From assembly GCF_015477765.1 (NCBI RefSeq), contig NZ_JADLQQ010000007.1, forward strand, positions 531,537 to 595,536: a stretch of 64,000 bases of DNA. The letters run 5' to 3'. The position numbers and the translations under genes are program-made. This document shows positions 54,292-63,141 of the stretch, piece after piece. Under the pieces are notes generated by a model. That model saw only the letters and a program-made list of their open reading frames with translations. It made no database searches and had not been told where the DNA came from. Positions within the stretch are counted from its first letter, which is position 1. Each line of letters opens with the position of its first letter. The stretch comes from Nocardia transvalensis. Lineage in GTDB: Bacteria; Actinomycetota; Actinomycetes; Mycobacteriales; Mycobacteriaceae.

Positions 54292-55830
54292 ATGGAAGCA
54301 GACGACGCCGAGTCCTGCGCCCGAAGACTCGTGACCGCCGCGGCGATCCGCACCGACTATGCCCACGCATACCACCTCCGTATCGCAAGCAGGCACACAG
54401 AAAACACAGACGAACGAGAAGCACTCCTCGACCAGGCCCACGATCTGGCAGCCCAATGGACCGGGGAAGACTGGGACCGCTACTGGTTCGACCTCGAGGA
54501 CATGAGCCACCAGTGGGCGCATGCCCCGGCCACCCTGCAGGCACAGCTCGACGCACTGAAACAAACCGAGGACGCTCATCGCGGCGACCCCGTCGCTCAG
54601 ATGCGGCTTGCCGGACTCGAACTGACCCGTGAACTCGACGACGAACGACGGCACGCGGTCGCCGGACCGCTACCTGTTCGACTCGATCTGGCCCAGCGGA
54701 TGCCGTACGAGGCCACCTACACCCCGGGTGATGCCGGGACGCGATCCGCGTCAGCAACGAGTTGGTGGCGACTACGCCAATGGCTGATCGAACAGACCTA
54801 CCAGTACCCCGATGTGCAAGCGAGTCTGGAAGTCATATCGTGGGATCTGGCGTCGGGCGCTCGCCGCGCTGTGATGCGCGGCGAACACCTCGATCCCTGC
54901 AGTGTCCGCGAGGAGTTGCAGAAGCTTGACTCCCTACTTGGTGGGGAGCCGGAGGTCCAGGGCCTGCCGTGGCTCGACGAGCTGACCCTGGATGTGATGC
55001 GCGACGAATACCGCGACGCTCTGATCCACCAGTACAACCCCTGGGAATTCCGGCGCCGACTCGTACACCAACTCTGGGCCGACGAACTACGCGATCACCT
55101 ACTCGACTTCGCCCGCCGCGCCGGAATCGACGGCGCCGCAGACCAACTCGCCGAAGTCGACGCCTACGTGGCAGCGATGAACCTCTACACGCTCGACCCC
55201 TGCCCAGACACCTGGCTCGACGAGGCCGTGCGAGTTGCCGAACACCGCTTGGAGTGTCGACAGAACTGCGGAGTGCACATCGAATACCGCCATTGCGACG
55301 ACCCGGACCACGTGATCCACGCCAGCCGAGACAACTTCGACCACAGAGGGCCTTGGTACGCCGAAGACCACCTTCTGATCGATACCGGGAGCGGTCGGGG
55401 AACACAGATCACGCCTCTCGGACGCTACAGCAGCTGCGAAAAACTGATGCGGTTTCTGGAGGAGCACCGTCTGGGAGGTCAAGGGAGCGCCGATGGCATC
55501 GGAAAGCGGGTCATTCCCTATGACGCAGCGGCGGCATTGCTGGATTTCAACAGAGAACTCGACTTGTTGAGGAATGACATCAGAAGAGCTAAGCAGCTCC
55601 GAAACGAAATCTCGGCGGGAAGGCCATACCTACTCACGGAAATATGCAACCAAGCCGAGTCGCCCCAAACGACGGCCGGGCGTCGGACTGTTCATTATCG
55701 CGACACAGCACTACCGAGTGGCGACACACCGAAGACCGAATCGTCCAAAAGACCCAGGGAACAAGCGAGACGCCGCCATCAGCGCACTCCTCGCCAGCCC
55801 CGCCCTCCCACTCGGCGTCGCCGCCTGTAA
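54292..55830 (+). CDS. Unknown soluble protein of the element
   Basis: The 512-residue product is mostly helical and rich in W, D and E (WTGEDWDRYWFDLEDMSHQW), with a middle part repeating VISWDLASGARR-like helices and one cysteine-rich stretch (CRQNCGVHIEYRHCDDPDHV). No signal peptide or membrane helix is seen. The start at 54292 has GAGGAGG in front; upstream codons have none. It does not show HUH relaxase motifs, so I could not identify it as the missing relaxase. The last about 80 residues are basic and low-complexity. Confidence 0.7.
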   Translation: MEADDAESCARRLVTAAAIRTDYAHAYHLRIASRHTENTDEREALLDQAHDLAAQWTGEDWDRYWFDLEDMSHQWAHAPATLQAQLDALKQTEDAHRGDPVAQMRLAGLELTRELDDERRHAVAGPLPVRLDLAQRMPYEATYTPGDAGTRSASATSWWRLRQWLIEQTYQYPDVQASLEVISWDLASGARRAVMRGEHLDPCSVREELQKLDSLLGGEPEVQGLPWLDELTLDVMRDEYRDALIHQYNPWEFRRRLVHQLWADELRDHLLDFARRAGIDGAADQLAEVDAYVAAMNLYTLDPCPDTWLDEAVRVAEHRLECRQNCGVHIEYRHCDDPDHVIHASRDNFDHRGPWYAEDHLLIDTGSGRGTQITPLGRYSSCEKLMRFLEEHRLGGQGSADGIGKRVIPYDAAAALLDFNRELDLLRNDIRRAKQLRNEISAGRPYLLTEICNQAESPQTTAGRRTVHYRDTALPSGDTPKTESSKRPREQARRRHQRTPRQPRPPTRRRRL

Positions 55831-55894
55831 CCACCCGCCAGCCAACCCCTCCCACCGAAAGCCAGGAGGTTCTGACAGCAGAGGAGACCCAACC

Positions 55895-57181
55895 ATGCCC
55901 AGGCAACCAACCATGTCCGAACAAGACACCGCAGAAGCTATCCAGACCATCCGCAGCCTGGTCAGCGCCCAAAATCTACGCGAAGCGAAACAGCAACTGC
56001 GTCAACTTCGAAAAGACATCGACGACCCAACATGGCTGATCATCACCGAGATCGCCCACACCCTGAGATTCAAGCGTCATGACGACGCCATCGAGAAGCT
56101 GCGCGATCTGTGGAGTGAAAACGAGCCCCACCGAGCGCTTATCGAAGCATGTGTACCGAAAGCAGATGAGGGCCAATATATTCCCGAGCCAACACTGCCG
56201 CCGTTCGGCAACCCTCGCCAGACCCGTACACGGGCCAGCCGAGTTGTGCGGCGCGTCGACCCTACCCGGCGGTCCGACCCTTTCGATCGACCCAAGCCGA
56301 CAGATGGCCGGGAAATCGAAAGGTACGAGGCCGAACTCGACGTCGACGCCCGCCCGAAGCCAGGACAACCTCGACCCAAACCGATCGTCGACCGACGCGA
56401 CTACGACGTGGATGCAGCCGCCGATGTCAAATTCTCACTGTGCGTATCGTGCCGCCTCGAACGCGCCGCCATCGACCACTGGACCGGCCGAGTACTCACC
56501 GGCCACGGCGACGACGGACTGTGCGGAGACTGCCGAACACTGGGATGCCGAGGAATCCCAGACCTACCGCTCGGCCACACCCACACCCAAGCAGTCGAGG
56601 CACGACTGGAATTCCTCGCTGAACAGTTCGACACCCACGGACGCGGCCTATTTCGACAGGAGTGGTACCACGCCGACAATCGCACACGCCCCATCATCGC
56701 TCGATGGGTGAAACAACACACGGAGCCCGACCAGAGACCGCCAGCGTCGCAAGCCGAACTGACTGAACTCAACGGCGAGTGCGAAAAATGCGGCGAATGG
56801 CGACAACTGCGCGATGCACTCTGCGTCGACTGCCACCCCGGGCTCGACGCGGAAGCAGCGCCTGCGGGAAGCATCGCGCCTCTACACGCCGCATACGCTT
56901 CGTCGCTCATGGCGCACAGGCATAACGGACAGGCCAAATCCGAGTCGCAAGCAGCGGCCATAAGGAGCTCTGGCGAGACTGCGTCGGGTCAGCCTCCGGC
57001 AGTGCAGGATGGCGGTACAGTCCGGGACCCAACCGGTGACTTGCCGCGCAAGGCAACCACCCAACGGGCTGCTCCGACGTACACCACTCGAGCAGACAGA
57101 AACCCGACAGGCTCGTCCAATCGCCGACGTGTCCGTGGGCCTCAACCGACAAGCCAACTACGCCGATCCGGCTTACGGTGA
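55895..57181 (+). CDS. Protein with two zinc-ribbon-like Cys clusters, unknown
   Basis: The 428-residue product begins MPRQPTMSEQDTAEAIQTIR. It has a helical part that may form TPR-like repeats (ALIEACVP region), a Pro/Arg linker and two zinc-finger-like clusters: LCVSCRLERAA ... GLCGDCRTLGC and GECEKCGEWRQ ... LCVDCHPG. The tail is disordered. Clusters of this kind bind nucleic acid or proteins. The ATG at 55895 is preceded by AGGAG. It is the last gene of the operon that I can link to the transfer set. Confidence 0.7.
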   Translation: MPRQPTMSEQDTAEAIQTIRSLVSAQNLREAKQQLRQLRKDIDDPTWLIITEIAHTLRFKRHDDAIEKLRDLWSENEPHRALIEACVPKADEGQYIPEPTLPPFGNPRQTRTRASRVVRRVDPTRRSDPFDRPKPTDGREIERYEAELDVDARPKPGQPRPKPIVDRRDYDVDAAADVKFSLCVSCRLERAAIDHWTGRVLTGHGDDGLCGDCRTLGCRGIPDLPLGHTHTQAVEARLEFLAEQFDTHGRGLFRQEWYHADNRTRPIIARWVKQHTEPDQRPPASQAELTELNGECEKCGEWRQLRDALCVDCHPGLDAEAAPAGSIAPLHAAYASSLMAHRHNGQAKSESQAAAIRSSGETASGQPPAVQDGGTVRDPTGDLPRKATTQRAAPTYTTRADRNPTGSSNRRRVRGPQPTSQLRRSGLR

Positions 57182-57769
57182 CGGTACTGCCTTGGGCGTG
57201 CTACTTGTCGTTTGCCACCGTCGAGGGACCACCACGTTGCCAGTCATGGGACCACCGACAGCTGTGCAGAAGTGGAACGGGTTATCGGGCTGCTGATTGG
57301 CGGATGCCGCGTTCCCAAGTGCGCGACCAGCGGCATGACCGGATGTTCACGAGATCAACTCGCGGCCAGGGCTGGATAGTGGAGCACCCCAACCCCTAAC
57401 ACCAGCACATCATGTCGATCTCGTGAAACCACCCCATCGAAGCGCTTCCGTCTGGCATCATCTGAGCGGTCAGACGCAAGATCGAAACCTTTTGCAGGCC
57501 AGGGTATTACAACATCGCGAGGCGAGAGGCAACTCCCATGGCGGGGGTGCTGCACCTTGTGGCCAGCCCACCTGGAAGGGGATGGATGAGCAGCACGTTC
57601 CACAGCACTGCTCCTGGGCGCGTAGACCACGTGGCAGGAGCGGATCAGTCGGTCCGTGTGCTGTGGTGTGCTGCGCCCGAAGTAACGGGGCACCCATTCA
57701 ACTCGCTGTGAGGAACGAGTCACGAGCGATGGTGCCAAAGGGAACCGCTTGGACGAGAAGGGGAAAACG
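57182..57769. other. Gap of about 590 bases with no supported gene
   Basis: Several short frames cross this stretch, but none has a ribosome binding site with family-like sequence. It may contain the end of the transfer operon and the promoter of the next secreted-protein gene. I see no clear terminator or attachment site. Confidence 0.4.
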
Positions 57770-58435
57770 ATGCGTACGATTTCGTCGCTAACTGTCGGTG
57801 CAGTGGCAGGCTGTCTGATCGCCGCCGGTGCGGGCACGGCAGCCGCAGTGGTCGCCGATACCGGCAGCACCCGCACCACACCACCGGGCTCCGACACAAA
57901 CTCACCCGGGGTGTCCGAGACATATTGCGCTGACACCGACTTCGCCTATTACCCCGCCCGGCTCAATAACAGGACTTTCGTCGTATGCACAGAGAGGAAC
58001 AAGGCGTCACTCTTCCAATGCAGAGCTTGGGAGATATTCGATCAAAGCAAGCAGGTGTGTGTATACGAGGACGAGGCCCTACCGTCCTGGGAGAGCAGGC
58101 ATCTGGTGGTGCAGAAAACCACCTACGACAAGCAAACGGGCAAGTTCGGCCCACTCGTCGCCCGCTACACCAAGGTGAACGATCCAGAGGACAGGTCAGC
58201 GGACGAGCCTATCTCGGGCACCTTCGTCGTGTTCTCCACACCCGATGGGCAACGCCTGTGCCACGCCACCACCGACGCCCAGGGACAGGCCACCTGCACA
58301 CCCGAGCAGACGGTTCCCGGCCTGGACGAATCCAAATGGCGCTACCTGGCCACCATCTCCTACCTGCCCGACGCCGGACACGAGTACCGCGGCCGAACCG
58401 AAAGCGTGCTGGAGGAACCCGCCACCGGCAAATAG
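57770..58435 (+). CDS. Secreted protein with an N-terminal chitin-binding (CBM14)-type cysteine pattern
   Basis: The 221-residue product has a signal peptide (LTVGAVAGCLIAAGAGTAAA) and, just after it, a C-x19-C-x10-C-x12-C block (from YCADTDF to VCVYE) with Y/P, F and D at the positions expected of peritrophin-type chitin-binding domains. The remaining about 120 residues are beta-rich, with one further disulfide candidate (LCHATTDAQGQATC), and match nothing that I know. The ATG at 57770 follows a GAAGGGG stretch; a TTG in frame at 57749 is less likely. The cysteine spacing is identical to that of the small gene at 60645. Confidence 0.75.
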   Translation: MRTISSLTVGAVAGCLIAAGAGTAAAVVADTGSTRTTPPGSDTNSPGVSETYCADTDFAYYPARLNNRTFVVCTERNKASLFQCRAWEIFDQSKQVCVYEDEALPSWESRHLVVQKTTYDKQTGKFGPLVARYTKVNDPEDRSADEPISGTFVVFSTPDGQRLCHATTDAQGQATCTPEQTVPGLDESKWRYLATISYLPDAGHEYRGRTESVLEEPATGK

Positions 58436-58782
58436 CCTGAACACCTTCCTGCAGCCCTCGCCTTTCCACCAGCGGACGGTTGTGCACGTGCCGCACCCGG
58501 ACGAGGCAACGGCCGAGACCGGAACGGCGGGATAACCGCCACAACAGGCTACGCGCGCAGGCAGTTGAGGATGTTCACCGGGCCGTCCGGCCGACCGCTG
58601 ATCATGGTCGGCCGAACGCCCGGCACGCGGCATTTCCGGATGTTCGTTCGGGCGGGACGCCATGGTCGCAGCTTCCCTTCATCGCTTTCGACACGTTTAA
58701 TCGACACCGCTCCGGCGGGGCTGTCCTGGCGAGGCAAGGAGGTCGCTGTTAACGGTCCGCGGTCGTTGCCCGTCGTTGCCGA
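58436..58782. other. Gap between convergent secreted-protein genes
   Basis: About 350 bases with no gene. It contains one clear inverted repeat (58588-58614) that may serve as terminator for both genes. Confidence 0.5.
58588..58614. terminator. 9-base stem, 9-base loop between convergent genes
   Basis: cggccgacc (58588-58596) pairs exactly with ggtcggccg (58606-58614). There is no T run. The place between two converging genes favours a bidirectional terminator. Confidence 0.45.
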
Positions 58783-59572
58783 TCAGCCTTCGCGGCGCAG
58801 TTCGACCGTCCGCGTAGCTTGCACTGCATCCCAGAATTGGGGCTTGATGACCGCGTGCAGCCGTCGCGGCACCCCGTCGCCCGCACAATCGAGCGCCTGC
58901 AGCGAAAAGGATTCCATCGAAGTGAACGAATAACCGCCGGTCTCATATTCACGGGCGGTACGAGGGTCCTGCACTTCAGTTTTGTGGACACCGGACGGGA
59001 TGACCACCGTCTTACTGGTCCGCACGTTGAACTCGACCCGGTTGGGAGTGCTGGTCAGATTGACTCCGTAGCCACTCGCATACTCGATCTTGTTGTACAC
59101 CACGTCCGCCCAGTAGTCGGCGATACCGGCCGACTTCTTGCCATAGGAGAACCGCACACTCATATCGTTCTTCCCGTCATACAGCCTGGCCAGGTAGGCA
59201 CGTACCTTGGACAGGTCACCACCGGTCTGCTCGACCATCTCCGGCTTGATAACCGTGTTGTGCAGATGGCTCCAGGGGTCAGCACCGTACAAGGCGGTGT
59301 CGGGGTCATCCTCGTTCTTCTGGCCACCTTCGTCCCACTCCTTGATTTCCCGGATCTCCTCCGCGACGCTCTGGACCCATTCCTCGTCGATCTTCTGTGT
59401 GACCGAGCCCTGGTAGGTGCCGAAGTAACGGTCGGGTTTGCCGCCACACGGGGAAGAACTCTCGGCGAGCACCGGGCCGGCCAGCAGGCCGGATCCGGTC
59501 AACGCCGTGACGGTCGTGAGTGCAAAAACGAGGATGCGTCGACGAAGGTGCGGGGGGGGGGGTAGAGCGCAT
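58783..59572 (-). pseudogene. Secreted protein gene interrupted by an 11-base homopolymer after the start codon
   Basis: The body of the gene encodes about 230 residues. It is intact from 59502 down and ends VELRREG. Upstream, an ATG at 59572 with AGGAGAG in front reads MRSTPP and then a run of C (G on the plus strand, 59552-59562, 11 bases). With ten bases in the run the frame would continue LRRRILVFALTTVTALTG into the intact body, giving a normal signal peptide. With eleven it shifts to another frame. The gene is thus off by one base, through phase variation, mutation or a sequencing slip. The mature protein has paired Cys (PCGGK, ALDCAG) and no known family. Confidence 0.72.
59552..59562. 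repeat. 11-G homopolymer at the 5' end of the secreted-protein gene
   Basis: An uninterrupted run of eleven G (C in the coding direction) starts ten bases into the gene. Loss or gain of one base changes the frame, so the run could act as an expression switch. It is also a classical place for sequencing or assembly errors. Confidence 0.8.
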
Positions 59573-59854
59573 ATGCTCTCCTGTCGTTGTGGTGAAGGGG
59601 CGAACGATCCGGCCGGGCGCGGACGACGCGTGCGTGATGGTCTGAGGGATGGCAGGGCCTCGGCCCCTTGCCCGCATCACCGACGGGTCGGTCGATCTGC
59701 ACACCCAGAATTCGGAGCCGGGCATACGTCCAGATGGGTTGCAAGGCAAAGAATCCGCCGCCTGAGAGCCGACGGTGACGCCCTGGACATGGAGGCCACC
59801 GATTCCGCAGCCCCCACAACGCCATCCGGCCACACCCGGTCCTCGGCGACCGAA

Positions 59855-60187
59855 CTACCACACCGAAGCACGACCAAGCTGAAATACGCGTCCGCGGCTA
59901 CTAGCGGACGTTCGGCCAAGCCGCCGATGAATGTCACTGCGGCGCACGTTGTGCATGCGCCGCGGCGTGTGGTCGGTCTCGGCGAATGTCAGCTCCCGCC
60001 TGATGCCGTGCTTGGCGATCAGCGCCTCGGCCTCCGCTCGTACCTGCGCCGTGAGCATGTCCGGCATCAGGAACCCGACCGTGACGAAACCGATGTCGGC
60101 GAAGACACCGCGGGCACGATCCACCAGATCGGCGTCGATGTGTCGGTCCGCGAGCATGGCCAACAGCCTCGTCGTGGTCATAGTCAT
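59855..60187 (-). pseudogene. Fragment of a 2-oxoglutarate/Fe(II) oxygenase-like gene
   Basis: The first about 75 residues (ADIGFVTVGFLMPDMLTAQV ... ETDHTPRRMHNVRRSDI) look like the N-terminal part of the phytanoyl-CoA dioxygenase-like/HalD-type oxygenases. After that the frame becomes unrelated and ends at 110 residues. The HxD and distal His iron ligands of the family would lie in the missing part. No continuation is visible in the other minus-strand frames. It is probably a decayed remnant; the family assignment is tentative. Confidence 0.4.
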
Positions 60188-60644
60188 GAGTTCTCACCAT
60201 GAGCGGCAAGCAGCGACGAAGGATCAGTATCCAACAGATGCGGTACCGGTAGCGTCACCGAGCGCAATCCCGTCAATCGAATTCGGCACAGTGTACGAGC
60301 CACTCCACGACGAACCGCTGCTGCCTCACCCGCCCATCCACGTCTTCACGCCATCGACTGGACGAGCACTATCCCAGGGTATCGGTACACGCGGGAACAC
60401 GAGGAGTGGATCTGCGTCGGCGCCGCCATTGCCGACCGACGCCGATTGAGCACAAGTACATTGTTACCCAACGACATTGACCCTCAAGCTTCGGAAACCG
60501 GCCAGGTCCGCACCCAGTCACGGACAAATCCTCGTCGAACACCCCACCCGACGACACTGGCAGCCAACGGATTCCGGCACGAGAGGGCTTCGCGCGTGGT
60601 CTCATGGTGATCGTTCACATCACCACTCGAGCGGAGGTTCCACC
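60188..60644. other. Gap of about 450 bases
   Basis: No supported gene. It holds the region upstream of the small chitin-binding gene on the right and the 5' side of the oxygenase remnant on the left. Nothing structural stands out. Confidence 0.4.
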
Positions 60645-60815
60645 GTGGCTGACATCCCAGCAAACTTCTGTGAGGGCAAGCCCTCTGGCACCTACCCCCA
60701 TCCGAACGATCCCGCTGCATATGTCCAATGTTCGGACGAGGGACTTGCCTACGAGCACAAGTGCCCGGACGGCCAGGTGTTCAATCCAGACACGCTGACT
60801 TGTGACTGGGAGTAG
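60645..60815 (+). CDS. 56-residue stand-alone chitin-binding (CBM14/peritrophin-A type) protein
   Basis: The whole product is one domain: FCEGKPSGTYPHPNDPAAYV, then QCSDEG and KCPDGQVFNPDTLTCDWE. It has four cysteines spaced C-x19-C-x10-C-x12-C and the aromatic, CPDGxVFN and CDW features of peritrophin-type chitin-binding domains. The start is a GTG with GCGGAGG seven bases before it, good support for a gene despite its size. There is no signal peptide, so either it is cytosolic, the start is wrong, or it leaves by another route. The longer frame upstream has no signal-like stretch. Confidence 0.72.
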   Translation: MADIPANFCEGKPSGTYPHPNDPAAYVQCSDEGLAYEHKCPDGQVFNPDTLTCDWE

Positions 60816-61310
60816 CTACAGCAGTACCGCAAATCTGGACCAGGTCGAGCCCGAAGCTGCTTGTTGCCAAATGCGACCAGCGCCCGGTGTCCGGTCGAGA
60901 TGCTGACACCGAACCCCGCCGACACCGGAGCCGCTGCGACTGTTCATGGCCGCCACCCCGCCCAGCGCTCGATCCGCTGATGGAGCACGTCCCGGCGCAC
61001 CGGAACGACCGGCCCCGACTGCCGTAGTCAGCTCCGGAACAGCTACATCCCACTTCGGCATTCCGAGGGCGGGCCCACACCCGCGCGACACGTCGCAGCA
61101 CCCGCTCAGCCCGCTGAAAGCAGACCGCAATGTCCGGAATTCGGCATGTGCGGATGCCCTGGGGGCAGTTGATCTCAGCTGATCAGACGACCGGCCCGCG
61201 GCAGAAGCGTGCGTTCGCGTGGAATGTGCTGATCCGTCACGCCGCATATCGATGGGCAGGAATTTGTACTGTGACGATCGGGGTCGTGACGAGGCGGGGC
61301 GTGCCAAGCG
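60816..61310. other. Gap of about 500 bases
   Basis: No supported gene. Frames on both strands here lack ribosome binding sites or recognisable sequence. The end of the AraC-type regulator gene lies at its right edge. Confidence 0.4.
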
Positions 61311-62309
61311 TTACGAAGAGGCCACCGGCGTGGATGCTTTCGTGGTGGGTCGTGAGTGCTTGTCTGCCTGGTGGTTCCGCATCGTTGTGTGCTGTCGGCT
61401 GTCGCGGGAACGGAGGCGGCGCAGCATCCGGGCGTCTTCGAATCCGACCGCGCCCGCCGCGGTCTCCGTTGTGGCACCGTGGCTGATCAGGTGCTCCGCG
61501 TGTTCGAGTCGGAGTGTCTGCTGGTAGCGCAGTGGGGTGAGACCGCCGGTGGCGCGGTTGAACAGCCGGGTCAGGGTGCGTTCGCTCACCCCGACGGCCG
61601 CAGACAGGTAGGTCAGCGGCAGCGGCTCGGCAAATCGCGCTTCGATGATGTCCTGCACGCGGTGGACCACGTCGTCGAGGTGGGAGCGATGCCGCAGCAC
61701 GGCACTTGCCTGTAGTTCGTGGCCGTTGCGGCGCAGGTAGACAACCATGTCTCGGGCTACACTGCTGGCAAGTGCCGGGCCGTGCCGGACTGCCAGCAGG
61801 TGTAGTGCGAGGTCGATGCCGCTGGCAATGCCTGCCGACGTCGCCACCCGTTCGTCCACGGTGTACAGCACATCCCGGACAACTGTGGCTAGCGGGTATC
61901 GGGATGCCAGCTCTTCTTGGAGCTGATGGTGGGTCGTGCATCTGCGCCCGTTCAGTAACCCGGCCTGGCCCAGCGCATCGGCCCCCGCGCATACGCTGAC
62001 GACGCAACCTCCGACGGCATGGTGCTCTCGCAACTGTTCCCGCAGGGTTGGCGACAGCACCGGCCCACCCCTCAAGGTTGGCGCGCGCCATCCCGGTACA
62101 ACGAGCAGATCTTCCGGCGTCAGCCGCTGCGGCCATGATGTCTGCGCAGTCACCGGCACACCTTGGGCGCTTGGGACCTGTTCCTGTGCGGCGACATAGC
62201 CGAGCTGGTAGGGATGTCCATACGCTGCTGACGTATCGAAGACGTGCGCCGGGCCGGCCAGATCGAGCAGATGAAATCCCGGCAGCAGCACGAAGATCAC
62301 ACGGTTCAC
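61311..62309 (-). CDS. GlxA-type AraC-family regulator (DJ-1/PfpI domain plus AraC helix-turn-helix)
   Basis: The 332-residue product has an N-terminal DJ-1/PfpI-like domain (VIFVLLPGFHLLDLAGPAHV, nucleophile-elbow-like VVSVCAGADALGQAGL) and a C-terminal AraC domain (LPLTYLSAAVGVSERTLTRL ... TETAAGAVGFEDARMLRRL). The start GTG overlaps the stop of the isochorismatase-like gene, so they are translated together. The longer upstream frame is not domain-like. GlxA-type regulators often control a linked hydrolase gene. Confidence 0.9.
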   Translation of the reverse strand: MNRVIFVLLPGFHLLDLAGPAHVFDTSAAYGHPYQLGYVAAQEQVPSAQGVPVTAQTSWPQRLTPEDLLVVPGWRAPTLRGGPVLSPTLREQLREHHAVGGCVVSVCAGADALGQAGLLNGRRCTTHHQLQEELASRYPLATVVRDVLYTVDERVATSAGIASGIDLALHLLAVRHGPALASSVARDMVVYLRRNGHELQASAVLRHRSHLDDVVHRVQDIIEARFAEPLPLTYLSAAVGVSERTLTRLFNRATGGLTPLRYQQTLRLEHAEHLISHGATTETAAGAVGFEDARMLRRLRSRDSRQHTTMRNHQADKHSRPTTKASTPVASS

Positions 62310-62866
62310 ACCGGCGATGCTGCCAGCTCGGCTTGCAGCGCCGCCACAGTGGCGATGCGAGCGAACCGGTCGCGCAATACCGCTTCGGTTCGCTCGATGA
62401 TGGTGTCGGCACTCAATCCGCCCACCGGGTTGGTGGTGGTGGCATCGGTGACGAAGGTCATGTGGTAGCCAAGGTCGCTGCCTATCCGCGTGGTGGTTTC
62501 CACGCACTGTTCGGTCCGGATGCCACAGACGACCAGTTCGCGCACGCCCGCCTCGGTAAGAAGCTGCTGCAGATTGGTTGTGGTGAAAGCGTTGTGAGAG
62601 GTCTTGTGCAGTATCGGTTCCCCGAGCCGAGGCGGCTCCAGTTCGTCGAGCAACCGTACGTGTCCCAGAGCTGGATCGAATACGCCGCCGCTTCCCAGCT
62701 CGCAGTGCAGCACCCAGACCACAAGGTCACCGTTGCCGCGGGCAAGGCGGACCAACCGGTTGACGGGGTCGGCGATACCCGGGTTGGCGATTTCTGCCCA
62801 CAACGGTCGTGCGCGGAAGGACTCTTGGACATCGATCACGATCAAAGCTCGGTTCACGAAATACAT
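62306..62866 (-). CDS. Isochorismatase-family cysteine hydrolase
   Basis: The 186-residue product has the family triad: Asp in LIVIDVQESF, Lys in ILHKTSHNAF and Cys in CGIRTEQCVETT. Members hydrolyse isochorismate, nicotinamide or related amides; the substrate cannot be chosen here. It is coupled to the GlxA-type regulator by a 4-base overlap. The start ATG at 62866 gives MYFVNRALIVID; a GTG three codons later is possible. Confidence 0.9.
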   Translation of the reverse strand: MYFVNRALIVIDVQESFRARPLWAEIANPGIADPVNRLVRLARGNGDLVVWVLHCELGSGGVFDPALGHVRLLDELEPPRLGEPILHKTSHNAFTTTNLQQLLTEAGVRELVVCGIRTEQCVETTTRIGSDLGYHMTFVTDATTTNPVGGLSADTIIERTEAVLRDRFARIATVAALQAELAASPV

Positions 62867-63141
62867 CTTGGCAATGGATGATCAGATCGCTGAAGGCCCG
62901 ATTTGGCCCGATAGCGGAACGATCTGGTCATGCCAAACTTGCGGAAGGATGCGGGGCGGACGGATCCGGGCGTTCGCCACCGGATAGCCCATCCCGCACG
63001 GCGGGTCAGCCGAACGCACTCAATTCGGCATGTCCGGACTGTCTTGAGTCAACCTCTTGGCAGCCTTCGGTCGTTGGTTGGGTTTACGGCCAGACCCTCG
63101 GCCTGGCTGTGTGAACGTCCCCTCATGCCGACGAGCGGACT

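Noticed and set aside
57423..57791. A 122-codon plus-strand frame in the gap before the secreted protein
   Set aside because: No ribosome binding site, biased composition, and it runs into the signal-peptide gene in another frame.
61130..61486. Small plus-strand frames before the AraC-type gene
   Set aside because: They overlap the end of the AraC-type gene on the other strand, lack ribosome binding sites and have no recognisable sequence.
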